A stretch of DNA of 64,000 nucleotides from Desarmillaria ectypa (GCA_030407005.1 JAUDYN010000004.1:1116001-1180000), one strand, 5' to 3'. Shown: positions 24,310 through 35,972, counted from the first letter of the stretch. Notes: generated by a model from the sequence alone, not told the origin. Translations and numbers: made by a program.

Positions 24310-24933
24310 ATGGCTTCGTTTGTGGCATTTCGCAATGCCGTCGTGAGACTATCTGGCCGACAGGTCCGTCACTTGCACTCTACGCCGGTTCCTTTTGCAG
24401 GAAACAAATACCGACTCGAAAACAAACGAATTCCCTACGAAACGCTTCACCTCGTCGACCCCGAGACAGGTCAACTGCGAGAAATCGTCCTCAAGGACTA
24501 CCTTGAAACCATCGATATCAAAAAATACAAAGTCGAACTGGTGTCAACAAGTCCCAAACCGATTGCTAAACTCGTAGAACGGTGGAAAGAGCATGAGAAG
24601 ATGAAGGCGGCCAAGACGAGGCGATTAGAAAGTCATCGCAAGGCAGAGCACAAGGAGTTCCAGTTCACATGGAACATGGCTCCCTCGGATTTGACGCACA
24701 AGTTCAACAACGTTAGGAAGGAACTAGAGAAGGGCAGGAAAGCCGATTTGGTGTTCGTTACGAAGAAAGGGCACAGAGCTCCCAGGGACATACCTGAGAG
24801 GCTACAAGCGGTGGTGGATGAGCTAGCTGATGCTGCAAAGGAGTACAAAGCTAGGGAAATTGTTGGTCCAATGGGCGCTATCTTCCTTCGGGGTACAGGG
24901 GAAAAACCTGCAGAGATGCCTTCTTCACCATGA
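24310..24933 (+). CDS. Mitochondrial translation initiation factor IF-3
   Basis: Single open frame of 207 residues starting in an AATTCATGG context. The first 30 residues are basic and hydroxylated (FRNAVVRLSGRQVRHLHSTP), a mitochondrial presequence. The IF-3 N-terminal domain follows (NKRIPYETLHLVDPETGQ, ending in the VELVSTSPKPIAKL linker), then the C-terminal domain (KEFQFTWNMAPSDLTHKFNN, LEKGRKADLVFVTKKGHR) that binds the small ribosomal subunit and blocks premature joining. Size and order fit fungal mitochondrial IF-3. It is convergent with the PPR gene, with only 48 bp between stops. Confidence 0.85.
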   Translation: MASFVAFRNAVVRLSGRQVRHLHSTPVPFAGNKYRLENKRIPYETLHLVDPETGQLREIVLKDYLETIDIKKYKVELVSTSPKPIAKLVERWKEHEKMKAAKTRRLESHRKAEHKEFQFTWNMAPSDLTHKFNNVRKELEKGRKADLVFVTKKGHRAPRDIPERLQAVVDELADAAKEYKAREIVGPMGAIFLRGTGEKPAEMPSSP

Positions 24934-24981
24934 CCCCAGACAATAATGCAACATAAATATTAACTTGATTTACTGCGCTAC

Positions 24982-27717
24982 TTACTGAGAAAGACTCTTT
25001 CTGTTGTCTACATGTCTACTCAAACGACGCATCCGTTGCCATTCGCTCTCAGTGCGAACTTCTGGCTCCGTATACGATGAGAACGTCTCCCTCACGATCT
25101 GAAACCCTCCCTTTTGTCTATCGAACCTTTTCCGCAAGAAGTACTGGACGCCAGGAGCCACTTGAAGTCCAGCGGCATACATGTCAACCGCGACTCGATA
25201 AAGGCTGTCTATGTGTACGGAGTCACAGGCTTCGTAGCGAGGACGAAGGCCAAGTTTAAGCTCTTCGTCCAGTAAGCTAAGCCATGGGCGCCTCACCCCA
25301 CTCGTAGGAAGCAACTCTGAAGGCACTAGCGCTTGTAACACGGCATAAAAGAACCTTGCGTCAGCCTTTGGCTCCTTGATCCGCTTTGGATCCACCTCCA
25401 TCCCCAGAGCTATCGCTCTCTGCGCGAGCTCCATGAAATCACGTTTCACCGATTCATCGCAAAACGAGAGGTAGAACGCAAACGCGGAACGTCTCCCCAC
25501 GTCACGCCGTGGGCCGAAGCGGTTCATACGGATGTTGTCCCGGGTTTCGCTGTCGTAACCCCATCCCTTCACCTGGGGGTAGGATCCGACGTAGTTGGCC
25601 TCCCGGGCGTAGCACGCCACCATCGCGGTGTATGCATGGATGTGCAGCCTCCAAGGTCGATTCGTAGAGTTCATTTCCGGGACGAAGCTCGCTCGTTCAG
25701 ACCGTCTTGCAAGATTCCACACGCGCTCGGCAAGACCAGTGTGCCCACCCTTCCGGAGCCCCTCAATCATCGTTGCAAAGAACACCGGCCCATACTCCAC
25801 CCCACGACAAATGTACGACCGTGTTAGCTCTTTAGCTACCTTGCTGAGCAAGATGGGGCGGAACTCCCAGGGTGAGAAAAGGTCCGTCGTGGACAGTTTG
25901 GGAAAGATCATGGAAAGTATACGGATTATACCATCGTAGTTTTTGGTCTCGGAAAGATGTTTGAGGTGTGATGTGAGGGTTATGATATCGGGGACCTTGG
26001 CAGCGGTCGAGGCGGGGGCACGGAGTGTCATACTTTCTGTCTGCGCACGGTAACGTGCCTTTGCGACGCGGTTGGAACCTGGCGCTACCGGATACGACTG
26101 TGCAGGCCCGAGGAAGGCATTAACAGCGTCTGATGAAAGGCCAAGACCAACCAAATGTTCCTCGTTCCGTAGGATGTTCATGGCAGCATCGGTGATATCA
26201 GAGCGTTTCAAGCGGGTACCCGACCGTATAAGAGTATTATACGTCACAATATCCGGCCATAATGGCTTTTCACGCTCAGTCATGTAGTTGAGAACATGAT
26301 CTGCTTTCTTAGGTGAAGAACGATGAGTAAGGGAGTAATGAAGGAGAGCGTTGCAGCTATGAAGGTCTAGCATGGGCAACTGTCGACGAGTCACTATACG
26401 GGACGGAAGTGTGGGGACATTTTCGGGAGGGATGATAGCCTTGTGGATTGATAGTTCTTTACGAAGGGGGCGTTGCGGTGGGAGATCATCAAGCAGTCGT
26501 CTGAGAACGCCATGAAAATAATCATAAGCCTTCACCTGCGTCGGCTTATTGTCCTTGTCCAGTATCCATACTTTCCTTTCACTGTAAGGACAGCGATAGA
26601 GAGCGCGGATGAGGGCTGCGACGTCAGGGAAAGGATATTCGCGAAGGTCAAGGAGAACTGCTAGGTTGGCTAGTGCCTGCAATGACGCGTCAAACTCTGC
26701 TTTTGAAGCGTCGTCGACAGGTCTTTGGGATAGTTTTTCGTTGATGGAGGATATGATGGTCTGCAAGGAAAGAGAACGTGGCTTGCTACAGACTTGCCGA
26801 AGATGTTGATAGTTGGTTAGCAAATGTCGTGATTTCTCCGTCTCCTCGTTTGAGTCCAGTGCCAAAGAATCTAGCTCTTCTGCAAGGGCATCCTTGACTT
26901 CCCAGTCATGAACAAGGCCAACAAATATCAATGACGCGAGAATTATCTCTCCGTGCAGGATACAGCTGCCAATTAATGCACGGAACATACGGTCGGTACG
27001 CTTCTGCTTGTATGCCCGAGCGGATTGCAAGATCTGGAGCGTGGAGATGATGAATTCATCCTTAGTCGCGGCGGGTCCCGGATTAAATACAACAGGCGTT
27101 TTGAGGACGGCTTGCAGCATGATGTACTGCTCTTTTACCCATGCTTTAGGTGCAGATGACGCTGTATAGCCTCTAATGACAGCTTCCAAGGTTGTGACAT
27201 GGATAGGTATTCCATTCACCATCATCCAATCGCATACATTATATGCTTTCCTGAAGAACCCCTGCCGAATGAGAGTATGAAGAAGAGTATGTGCAGATAA
27301 TCGCGGCGAGACGGGGCGAGGGAGTTTGATGGCGATGTTTCTGAATGGCTCATATTTTTCAACCATCTCTGGATCCTTGAGGACCGATGAACTCGCCATC
27401 AAAGATGAGAAGCGGACAGAGTTGAAAATGTGGTAGGCACTGCTGACATCAGCGCGCTGCATGGAGATCCTTATGGCATGAGAGGCTGCGCGAGAGAGCT
27501 GGGGTGAAGAAAGAGACGGATCCAGGTATGACGGAAAATACGTCGAAGACGGGGAAGGATAAATTTCGACATTTGACAGGGTGGTTGCAGACCGAAAGAA
27601 CGTTCTTGAGGACAGCATGCTTGACGGCCTTAGAGCATATATTGAGAACGACCTCTGCTCAACGGCGCGGTAAACAACGCTGAGCACATTGGCACCTGTA
27701 AGCCAATTGCATCGCAT
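24982..27717 (-). CDS. Pentatricopeptide repeat (PPR) protein, mitochondrial (911 aa)
   Basis: One uninterrupted open frame. The N-terminus is Ser/Arg-rich with no acids for over 50 residues (through SSRTFFRSATTLS), a probable mitochondrial presequence. Helical-pair repeats follow; the clearest PPR unit is PDIVTYNTLIRSG near residue 500, with others such as LHTLIRQGFFRKAYNVCDWM near residue 150 and FFATMIEGLRKGGHTGLAER near residue 660. PPR proteins bind organellar RNA and act in processing, stability or translation; the target here cannot be inferred. The gene is unusually long and intronless compared with its neighbours. Confidence 0.8.
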   Translation of the reverse strand: MRCNWLTGANVLSVVYRAVEQRSFSIYALRPSSMLSSRTFFRSATTLSNVEIYPSPSSTYFPSYLDPSLSSPQLSRAASHAIRISMQRADVSSAYHIFNSVRFSSLMASSSVLKDPEMVEKYEPFRNIAIKLPRPVSPRLSAHTLLHTLIRQGFFRKAYNVCDWMMVNGIPIHVTTLEAVIRGYTASSAPKAWVKEQYIMLQAVLKTPVVFNPGPAATKDEFIISTLQILQSARAYKQKRTDRMFRALIGSCILHGEIILASLIFVGLVHDWEVKDALAEELDSLALDSNEETEKSRHLLTNYQHLRQVCSKPRSLSLQTIISSINEKLSQRPVDDASKAEFDASLQALANLAVLLDLREYPFPDVAALIRALYRCPYSERKVWILDKDNKPTQVKAYDYFHGVLRRLLDDLPPQRPLRKELSIHKAIIPPENVPTLPSRIVTRRQLPMLDLHSCNALLHYSLTHRSSPKKADHVLNYMTEREKPLWPDIVTYNTLIRSGTRLKRSDITDAAMNILRNEEHLVGLGLSSDAVNAFLGPAQSYPVAPGSNRVAKARYRAQTESMTLRAPASTAAKVPDIITLTSHLKHLSETKNYDGIIRILSMIFPKLSTTDLFSPWEFRPILLSKVAKELTRSYICRGVEYGPVFFATMIEGLRKGGHTGLAERVWNLARRSERASFVPEMNSTNRPWRLHIHAYTAMVACYAREANYVGSYPQVKGWGYDSETRDNIRMNRFGPRRDVGRRSAFAFYLSFCDESVKRDFMELAQRAIALGMEVDPKRIKEPKADARFFYAVLQALVPSELLPTSGVRRPWLSLLDEELKLGLRPRYEACDSVHIDSLYRVAVDMYAAGLQVAPGVQYFLRKRFDRQKGGFQIVRETFSSYTEPEVRTESEWQRMRRLSRHVDNRKSLSQ

Positions 27718-28029
27718 ATAGCTCGCATAACTGATGTAAAATGTTGGAAACAGAAAAGAAAATGCAGTACGCGACTCACCCGACCTATGCTTTTAGCTGG
27801 CCGTCAGAGGACGATGTCGGTGAGGAAGAGAACTGTCGGCTTATGTAACGCAAGGACCAGGACCAACAGCCGATCTTGATCCTGAACCGGAACGACGACA
27901 TGATTTTCGAGGAAAACACTTACATTTTCTGTGACGGCTGTACCAAAGAGCTGCACAAGCCATACTTTGACGCTCTTCCTTCTGCCATTCGCTTTGCGCT
28001 CTGCAAAACGGGTCACACTCTCTACCAAA
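27718..28029. other. Divergent spacer
   Basis: 312 bp upstream of both the PPR gene and the F-box pseudogene. I see no further feature. Confidence 0.5.
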
Positions 28030-28903
28030 ATGGTCAAAATAAGTACCAAACTTAAATCTGAAATAAATCGCCTTGAAAAACTCATAAAGGTTCTTCAGTA
28101 CAATCTCGGGAGGCTTAAGCGTGTAGTTCCCACATATGCGTCTCTATTTTCACCCGTTTGACGTCTCCCATTCGAAGTTCTCCAGGCAATATTCGAACAG
28201 ACCCTCTACTTCAGTCTTGACGACAAGTTCCCGTCGTCAGACACAAACAAGACCGTATTCCTTACTCCTATTCGACTAGCATCAGTGTACTTCTACTGGC
28301 GGGGTGTATGCCTCGCATCTCCTAGCTTGTAGAGGCACATATACATTTCTATCGGTGCCCAGGACCTACACAGTCGCGAACTCAGCTTCATCAGAGCTTT
28401 TCAACAGTGTGCACAGTCCAAGGGTATCTTATCGCTGCGGATCTGTTCGCTTGTAAGGAACGGGAACGACCGTGCCCTCGAGGAGGTAGAGCATCATTCT
28501 TCAACCCAGCACCCTGCGAAGGTTCATCTCGAACTTGCTCTCCGTTTCAGCCGGTTTGACAGAGCTGACATTGCTGTGTGTTCCCATCGCCTATGAGTAC
28601 ATCGTCATGGCACTCGACCAAGCTGTACACCTCAAGCGCTTCGTGATTGTCGAATCTTTCACGATCGAAGACAGATACGATTGTGATCTTGTCACGGCTG
28701 AGTTTATTGAAGGCTTGGAGGGGTTCATGCCGGACCTGGAGCACCTGAAGTTGGTATGGCGGAAATATGGATCCATTGAAGAGGAGATAGTCATTAGAAT
28801 GCTTGAGGCCATATGTAATATCACTTTGACGTCGGCAGTTACTGGCACGGTGGCCCGCTGCCTCAAGAGGTTTTGGATAGGAATCCCAGGATGCAGGTCT
28901 TGA
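28030..28903 (+). pseudogene. F-box-like pseudogene
   Basis: The frame opens at 28030 with a coiled-coil lead (KSEINRLEKLIKVLQ, 28058-28105) and the agaric F-box segment SPV*RLPFEVLQAIFEQTL, then IRLASVYFYWRGVCLASPSL*RHIYI. In intact relatives the first stop is an arginine and the second is the tryptophan of SLW, so TGA at 28159 and TAG at 28330 can each come from one C-to-T or G-to-A change. A third stop follows at 28594, and a frameshift moves the remaining homologous part into the frame ending at 28903. The three stops and the shift make function very unlikely. Confidence 0.7.
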
Positions 28904-28905
28904 GG

Positions 28906-29525
28906 GATCGAGGGTTGATGAAATAGGCAAGTCTCTCGGTTTCTTTCAATACCTTTCTCAAGTCATAAAGCTGCGATATTTATCATGGGATTTGTCTATG
29001 CATCTTACAGAACAATTACACACTTCATTTTGGCGCCGTTTCTTGGTTAAAAAAAAAACCCCATCCCTCCATTTCAAATATTTCCAGTATTGTCCAATGT
29101 GACGTAACACAAAATCCGCTTCCCACTAGTCATACTGCGCACTGCGCACTGCGCGGGATGAAGAAGTTAAGCGGGCTGGTTTCCCCATTCTACAGAATCT
29201 ACAGAAACAGTAGGACCAAGAGATTTTAAATCGGATCGGGAGAATGTTGTAACTATTGCAGTAGGAGGCTTACTGAGTAGAGAATACTAAATTGTTAGCT
29301 ACTAGAGCTCGAGACGAGCTCCTTAAATACTACAGGAATGCTATACTAAAGTACCTAATTATATCCTAATATCGTGCCAAATTGATGGTGCCGAAGGTTC
29401 GGGAATATTCTGGCACATGCTTGAAGTTGCATATCCCAACAGAGAAGCTTACTGGCAACCACCATCACTGTTCTTTGGCTCAAGCATTAAACGACCCTGT
29501 GACCCACTTCTGACGAAGGAGCGAT
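28906..29525. other. AT-rich spacer before the Zn2Cys6 gene
   Basis: 620 bp with a run of ten A at about 29050 and a short tandem CTGCGCACTGCGCACTGCGC at about 29137-29156. No gene seen; presumed promoter region. Confidence 0.5.
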
Positions 29526-32270
29526 ATGAAAGTAACCAAGGCATGTGATAACTGTAAAAGAAAGAAAGGTGCGTTTCTGCTTCGTCCATCTCTAAACTCC
29601 ACTTATGATTTTTAAAAAACAGTGAAGTGTGAGCGTCAGAGCCTATTGGGTGACTCATAGTTGATATATTCTACAACAGGTGAAGGTGACAGAAAATTGA
29701 ACCAGAAATGCAACAACTGTTTTTCCAATGATATCGAATGCACGTATATTGTCGCTGTAAAGATGATACCGGTAGGCGTCAGGCTTATTTTGTGTGTACA
29801 GCTCATGACCTTTTTAGCACCGCTATTTCAATAAGGAACACATCGAAGAGCTCGAAAGAAGACTAGAAAAGACGCGAATGATTTTGCGCAAGGTATGATC
29901 GGTCTGTATTAACCTTTGTGGAACGTTTGCTTACTATGTACTCTTCTTCAAGTTTGTTCCGGATGCTGTGATTGAAGAACTGATCGGAAAAAGTCGAAAT
30001 CAGAATTTTCAGAAACGTAAAACCACTGTGCCGAAGCATGATTCTAACGCTGGGAACGATGACATCTTAGCAGACGACGAGACGGCCTTTGATGATGAGC
30101 CGGAGTTAGATGAAGCGGACAGGTTGAGTCAAATGGCAGTAGGTGGTCCCGATGTCAAAAGCTTTGGAAAGTCGAGTGGCATCTCGTTCACAAGTATGGC
30201 CCTGAAGATCAAGCAAGAACTAGGTATTCCTTCGGTCAGAACTTCCCAACTACCAGGCAATCAACTATGGACCGATCTTTGGTCTGTGCGTATGTCACGA
30301 ATATTTTCCAGGTTCCTCTAATGACAGCCTGCAGAGGAAGTATAAGGACGCTGACGTCGACCTCTATGATTATATTTTCCCGGAGCCCGACCTTCGAGAT
30401 AACCTTGTCGAGCTGTATTTCATTCACATAAATCGATTCTGGCCTCTTCTCCACCGTCCTACATTCGAAGGTTCCCTGACTGCTGCTCTTCACCGAACTG
30501 ACAGGGCATTTGCGGCCCTTGTTCTCATGGTCTGCGCGAATGGCTCGCGTTTCTCCAATGACCCTCGCGTACGGGTCGATCGTGACGAATTGCCGTATCG
30601 TCATGGCTGGAAATGGTTCATTCAAGTGCACCGGGTCTCTGTGTTGGGAACTCCGAACCTATACGAACTGCAAAAATGCGTGGTAATTGTTATTTCATTT
30701 AATGAATTCAGTGTTGCTGATTAGAAGCATTCAGCTGTCAGTTATTTACGTACAGGGCTTCTCGGCACACAGCTCATGGACGATGCTAGGGACTGCTGTG
30801 CGCATGGTGCAAGATCTTGGTGCGCACCGGAAACAAAGGCCGGGAAAGTTGCCAACCGCTAAGGAAGAACTACTGAAGAGAGCATTCTGGTATTCGCCTC
30901 TCAGATGTCCGCTTATTGCACGTCTGACTTCGTGCAAAGGGTCTTGGTATGCATGGACAGAATCGTAAGCATGGCGTTAGGTCGACCATGTGCTATTCAG
31001 GAAGAGGAGTGGGTTTTCTTATGTCTTTGGTGGTATCCTTATGAATACCTTCCGATAGTATTGTCGCGGACCTTCCAATTGAGTGCGACGACGAATATTG
31101 GAGCAGCGCGTTTGTACAGCCTCCGGGTGTACCTTCCACGATGTCTTTCTTCAGCTCTTATGTTAAGTTAAGCAGCATCTTTTTCAGATGCCTTCGAACA
31201 ATAGTCAGTACAGTTGCCGGCCTACGCTGATTTCACTGACTTCCTTCAAGTATTCTCCGAGTAAGCCGACAGCTCTACGTCATTCCGCTGAGAAGAGAAG
31301 CAAAGAGGATATCATCGCTGAACTCGATTCTTCCGTGAATGAATGGATAGATTCCGTACCTGAGCATAGTATGTCTTTCTTTGATGGTTCAGTCACCTAT
31401 CTCATGATGTGCTAGTCCGCTGGGAACCTCGACAAGGAAAAGAGATTTTCTATAGTCAATCTGTCCTTTTGTACTGCTCTTTTCATCACCTCCGAATTCT
31501 CATCCATAGACCCTTCATACCAACACCTGGGAAACCGTCGTCTCTTTCTTTTCCGTCTCTGGTAATCAGTACCAGCGCAGCTCGGTCCATCAGCTATATT
31601 CTGGACTGTCAATCACGAAAACAGTCGGCCGGTCCAAAGTATTATTGTGCAGTGAGCTTATATCGGCTTATCAGCAAGATTAAATTAACCTGAGTTATCG
31701 AGATGTCTATCTTCTCAGCCGCGATTATTCTTCTCTTCAACTGTTGGAGCAACCCGACGGCGAGGTCGGCGAGCAAAGACGTTGAACGCATTGCACAGTG
31801 TGTAAACACTCTTCAGACGCTTGAACGACAGTACGTGACTTTCGTCTGTGATCATGTTGTTCTTAATCAATCTGTCTTTCTGAAGATGGCCATTTGCTGG
31901 TCGATTCTGGTAAGCAATGACTACGCTTGTGAATTGGAATCTAATAGTTGGTGCTGCTAGTGATTTTATCAGTTATCTCATCAGTGGTGTATACCCCAAA
32001 CAACGGCAACATGTTCCTGTGCGCGAAAACATTGACATACCACCTCAGCCGCTCTTCCATGCATCTCAGTGGGCAGAGCTGATGAATATGCCCTTCCTTT
32101 CGTCGAGTTGGACTTCTTCACCCGATGATGCTTACGCTCAGAATTTTTGGACCATTACCGAAGATACATTTCGTGACACGCTACTCCATGCCCAAGGTTC
32201 AGAACTAGAACATGAGGGTCCATGTTCGACAGCTACTGAAACAAGCTGGCAAGCCTGTGTCCAACCATGA
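29526..32270 (+). CDS. Zn(II)2Cys6 fungal transcription factor with fungal_trans domain
   Basis: Nuclear regulator with an N-terminal zinc cluster. The six cysteines are split by introns: CDNCKRKK ends exon 1 at 29568, a six-base exon at 29623-29628 supplies V-K and the first base of cysteine, and exon 3 from 29680 gives CEGDRKLNQKCNNC and FSNDIECTY. A helical linker follows (HIEELERRLEKTRMILRK), then an acidic stretch and the fungal_trans domain (LVELYFIHINRFWPLLHRPT, MVQDLGAHRKQ, VCMDRIVSMALGRPCAI, DLPIECDDEYW). Further exons run to 32270. The ligand-binding-like middle domain is complete in outline. Regulated pathway unknown; the next gene downstream is another regulator in the same orientation. 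Confidence 0.85.
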
Positions 32271-32505
32271 TGCTGATAGCTTCACAAGCTAGGTGAATTA
32301 CTTTGTCTATATCAGCCAATGCTCCTGGAATAAGTGGGGCCTGAATAAGTACGTGTCGGCGACGTGGTCATCGAAAACGCGATCGGAGAGGCGGCAGGCA
32401 GTAGAATGACGATATTTATTTACCACGTTCCTCGACAACAAATATGATACTTTGTTACGCGTTACCGCGACTTGCTTCTCTCTTTCGAGTTTCTGACTCG
32501 TAGTA

Positions 32506-34214
32506 ATGTCTTTTAATGACAGGCAAGTTGCCTTGACCAGCACATTTTGCTCACTCAACTCCAAAGCTCCGATATTTCTGCAAAAATTGTACAAGTATGC
32601 CGGCTAAATACATCTCTTCTTGCATCAAATTTGACGTTGTGCTGCCATTAGAATCGTCGACAGTCCAGAGACGAATGATGCGATTTCTTGGTCGGATGAT
32701 GGAGAGTCGCTTATTGGTGACTAGTCCATGTGCTCTTGTTTTACCTTAGACTGAACCCGAGCACCAGTGTGTGACCACGAGCGGTTAGCAAGAGACTATC
32801 TTCCACAATGGTTTAAACATAACAAGTACCCTTCGTTCGTTCGCCAGCTCAACAACTATGGCTTCCATAAGGTGCCTAACCTGCAACAAGGTGTAATGAA
32901 AGCCAGCACGGACATAGAGCAGTCGCAGTACGCGCATCCCTATTTCCGACGTGGCAAGGAGGACCAACTTATCCTCGTCCGGCCTATCAAGCAAGCGAAT
33001 GGCCGTCCTACCATTGGTTTTGAGCAAGGTAGCCCTTCCACTTCTTCCCGGGGTGCTAGACAGCAGTTGGACATGCATGCCGTGTTAAATGGCATAGCTA
33101 CAATCAGAAAACAGCAAACAGCAATAACACAGGATTTAGATGAATTGAAGCGTTCGGATCAACTGCTGTGGGAGGAGGCTCTGCAGGCACGTAATCGACA
33201 TACAAAACTGCAGGACACTGTAAATCGCATTGTCAAGTTCCTGGCCACCCTCATATCGCAACCTAGCGGCAGCGGCGTCGCACATCCCCAGCCTTCTCGC
33301 CTGATGATTGAGGACTCTACTACGAGCAAAGTTGGGGAGGTTGAGGAACACGACGGTGACGGCAAAGAGGCTGCAGTGGCTTCTGCTTTGCGTAACTATA
33401 CTTCTTGGCTCAGTAGCAATTTATTCTCACCAGATTTATAGCAACACCATCTATCGAAACACCAAATCCAGCAGTCCTCGAAACACCCCCCTCCTTCACC
33501 GCCCCAACAACAGACTTTCAATATACCTCATTTACTCCGAGCGCAACGATAGATCCATCAATAGTCCCACAGTCAATACCCTCCGTTCCCCCTTCCCCCG
33601 GAAAACTCAGTTCCGCTTTCGATGGTATGTCTACCTCCGACTGGGATATGTTTTCCTCCCTCCTAGTCCCTTTTCCCTCCCAGACAGATTTCAGTCAACT
33701 CCCTCTTTTCGACATGGGTCAGTCGCCTCCACGTCTTCCTTTAACATCTGGCGACAGTGCCTCTACACAGCCCCTACCCAGTGAAAGCCTTGTCCCATTT
33801 GATGGTCAAAGCCCCGGTTCACTTAACAAGAGCATCGAGGACATTGATAACGCCGTCAGTGCGCTTGATTATGATATAGATTTTCTGAGCAGTGCCTTGG
33901 GAATATCGTCTGATAGCATACTGGTCGGTGAAGATGGGATTGATTACAGCTCTTTCTTCGCGACCCCTCCACTAGATATTCCAAGTTCCTCTATCAGCGC
34001 AGATTTTACGGCCGGTGTCCCAGGTGGCATAGCATTGCCAGCGAACCGTAGCCGGCATGGATCTCTACAACCTGACGGTCAGGCTGTGGATCCTGGAGGC
34101 TGTCCACCGACTACAGCAGGGATAAAGCGGAAACTGGACACTACAGATCTGGAGCCTCCTCCTGTAGTCCCAAAACCTCCTCCTGCGTCTGCGTCGTCTT
34201 TGAGCCTGGAGTGA
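32506..34214 (+). CDS. Heat-shock-factor-type transcription factor (516 aa)
   Basis: Four exons close in phase: 32506-32594, 32652-32716, 32768-33391, 33442-34214. The DNA-binding domain is assembled from three exons: KAPIFLQKLYK, then VDSPETNDAISWSDDGESLI, then CDHERLARDYLPQWFKHNKY and SFVRQLNNYGFHKV, the recognition helix. A hydrophobic-repeat region follows (HAVLNGIATIRKQQTAITQD and on to VNRIVKFLATLISQ), the expected trimerisation coiled coil. The last intron (33392-33441, GTAACT..ATAG, 50 bp) removes an apparent stop and opens a long Ser/Pro/Asp-rich C-terminus typical of activation domains, including WDMFSSLL and DYDIDFLSSALG. It may be HSF1 itself or an HSF/Skn7-like relative; no response-regulator domain is present. 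Confidence 0.88.
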
Positions 34215-34399
34215 GAGGGCAGAGGGGATGTCGGATAAATGAAGCATTTGTATATTTTCTAGGGCTGGTGTGAGACGGACAGTTGACCGATTTGTACTTG
34301 AAAACTTGGCAGCAGTGTACTGCAAGTACTGATTTTTTTTTTTGGCAGAGCATTGTAATTCAAAACACAGTGGTCCGTAATTAACTAAATTACTCCTGA

Positions 34400-35170
34400 A
34401 TGCTCGCTTGGGGTGGGGGCATGCCCCTAGGTGGGGTAAAGAGTCAGAAATCAAAATGATGTGGCCAAAATTGGGGGATCTATGTGGGGAAATGCTTTTA
34501 CACACAACTATACTAGTGTGGGGCTTTGTGTCAGAGTGCTCCTCCATGTTGATGGAACTATCACCTTTCGCAATGCTTTGGAACCATACCTGTGTCTATT
34601 TGCCAGTAGGTGATCTATCATCAGGCATTTATTTATTGCATTAATCCACAGGTGTTGGACTTTGACTTTCATGTGCCATTCATCTGAAACATCATCCCTT
34701 GCTGAATCTATCTCTGGCACCAGACTTTCTATATCATGTGTCTCCATCACCAGGATTCAGTATAGTCATATTGCCACCTTGCTCCTTTGGACATCTGGAT
34801 TTGTATCAGCATTGCACCTAACACTACTCTATATGTAGTTATGATCCACTCATGACATGTCCTCTCCCAGAGTTTCCTTGCCATATCCCACAGGGCACCC
34901 TGTCTCATGATGGCACATTCCAATAGAATGTGTTTCATGGATTTAGTCACTGTACAGTGTGGGCACTCTTCATGTTTGAAGTATTGGAGTCTTAGATATT
35001 CCTAAAAGGCACTAATTTTTAAGATGTACTGCAGGGCCTTTCATAAGAAACCTTGCACCTGTTTCAACATGTCTTTATTCCTGATTGATTTTCATAGTCT
35101 CAATGAGATACTATAATCTTTCCCATAGGACTTGGCTTGCAATATTTGAGGTTGATCTGTGGACCTGCCT
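34400..35170 (-). mobile_element. Non-LTR retrotransposon fragment (C-terminal zinc-binding/RNase H region)
   Basis: On the minus strand degraded frames read KDMLKQVQGFL, then EECPHCTVTKSMKHILLECA, then WDMARKLWE and, further on, ALRKVIVPSTWRSTL. The C-P-H-C..MEHILLEC-type motif and the following W-rich helix are the usual end of basidiomycete LINE-like polyproteins. Multiple stops and frameshifts break it, and neither the reverse transcriptase core nor an endonuclease is visible. It marks the left edge of the repeat island. Confidence 0.65.
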
Positions 35171-35972
35171 ACTCTAGACAGTATAGCATAAATTGCACAT
35201 AACAGTGAAAAGGGGTGGATAAACTGTAACTAAACATTTAGAGCTGCTTTTAAATAGCAGAGTTGGCATTATTTCAGACTGGCTGATAGCCTCAACAAAG
35301 AGGCTGAGGCAGAAGAGAATGAATGCTAGTTGGAGGTAGCATATGTGTAATAAGAAAGAAAAGAAAACAGAAAAGAAAATAACCTCTTTATAATAGGCTC
35401 AGTCTGACAGACAATCCAAGATATATTGTGTGCTCAATTTGGATTCATCCTATTTTCAAAGGTATTACCAGCATGTGAGGTGGCTGTAAAGGCATGGCTG
35501 ATAGCTGGACCAGTACTCATTTGTAACTTTGTCTCAGTAGTGAGCAGATCTGTTTTTTTGTGTCTAGTTTTTGTGTTTTATTGTAATTGGACATGATCTT
35601 TTGTTGCAAGATGGATGCTCTTTTTTGCATTTTATTGCAAGGCAGATATAGCACAATTATTATTCTATAATTATGTGATCTAATTGTATGAGTACACTTG
35701 GAGAAACACTATGATATAGGTGATGACCATTTATATTCCCAGCACCTTCAGCAATACTCAATAAAACTGTATTCTCCTCTCTCTTTTCTATGCACTTTAT
35801 TTCTTTTCCACACATATGCTCAACAAGTTCAGCATATCCTCCACTCTATTGCTGGTCCTGTGGATCCCAGACTCAATCCATAAATACACTGGCATCAAAC
35901 TTGCTACTATCAGCAATAGTGAAAAAGAGAAAAGCAATTACTCACTTGATTATACATTATCACTAATAGGCC
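35171..35972. other. AT-rich relic DNA, left flank of the gypsy insertion
   Basis: No recognisable gene; short AT-rich frames only. Together with 44621 onward it is the target into which the complete gypsy element inserted. Confidence 0.4.

Noticed and set aside
32307..32594. A minus-strand ORF antisense to the HSF-type gene start
   Set aside because: It overlaps the conserved DNA-binding exon and resembles no family; an antisense shadow.
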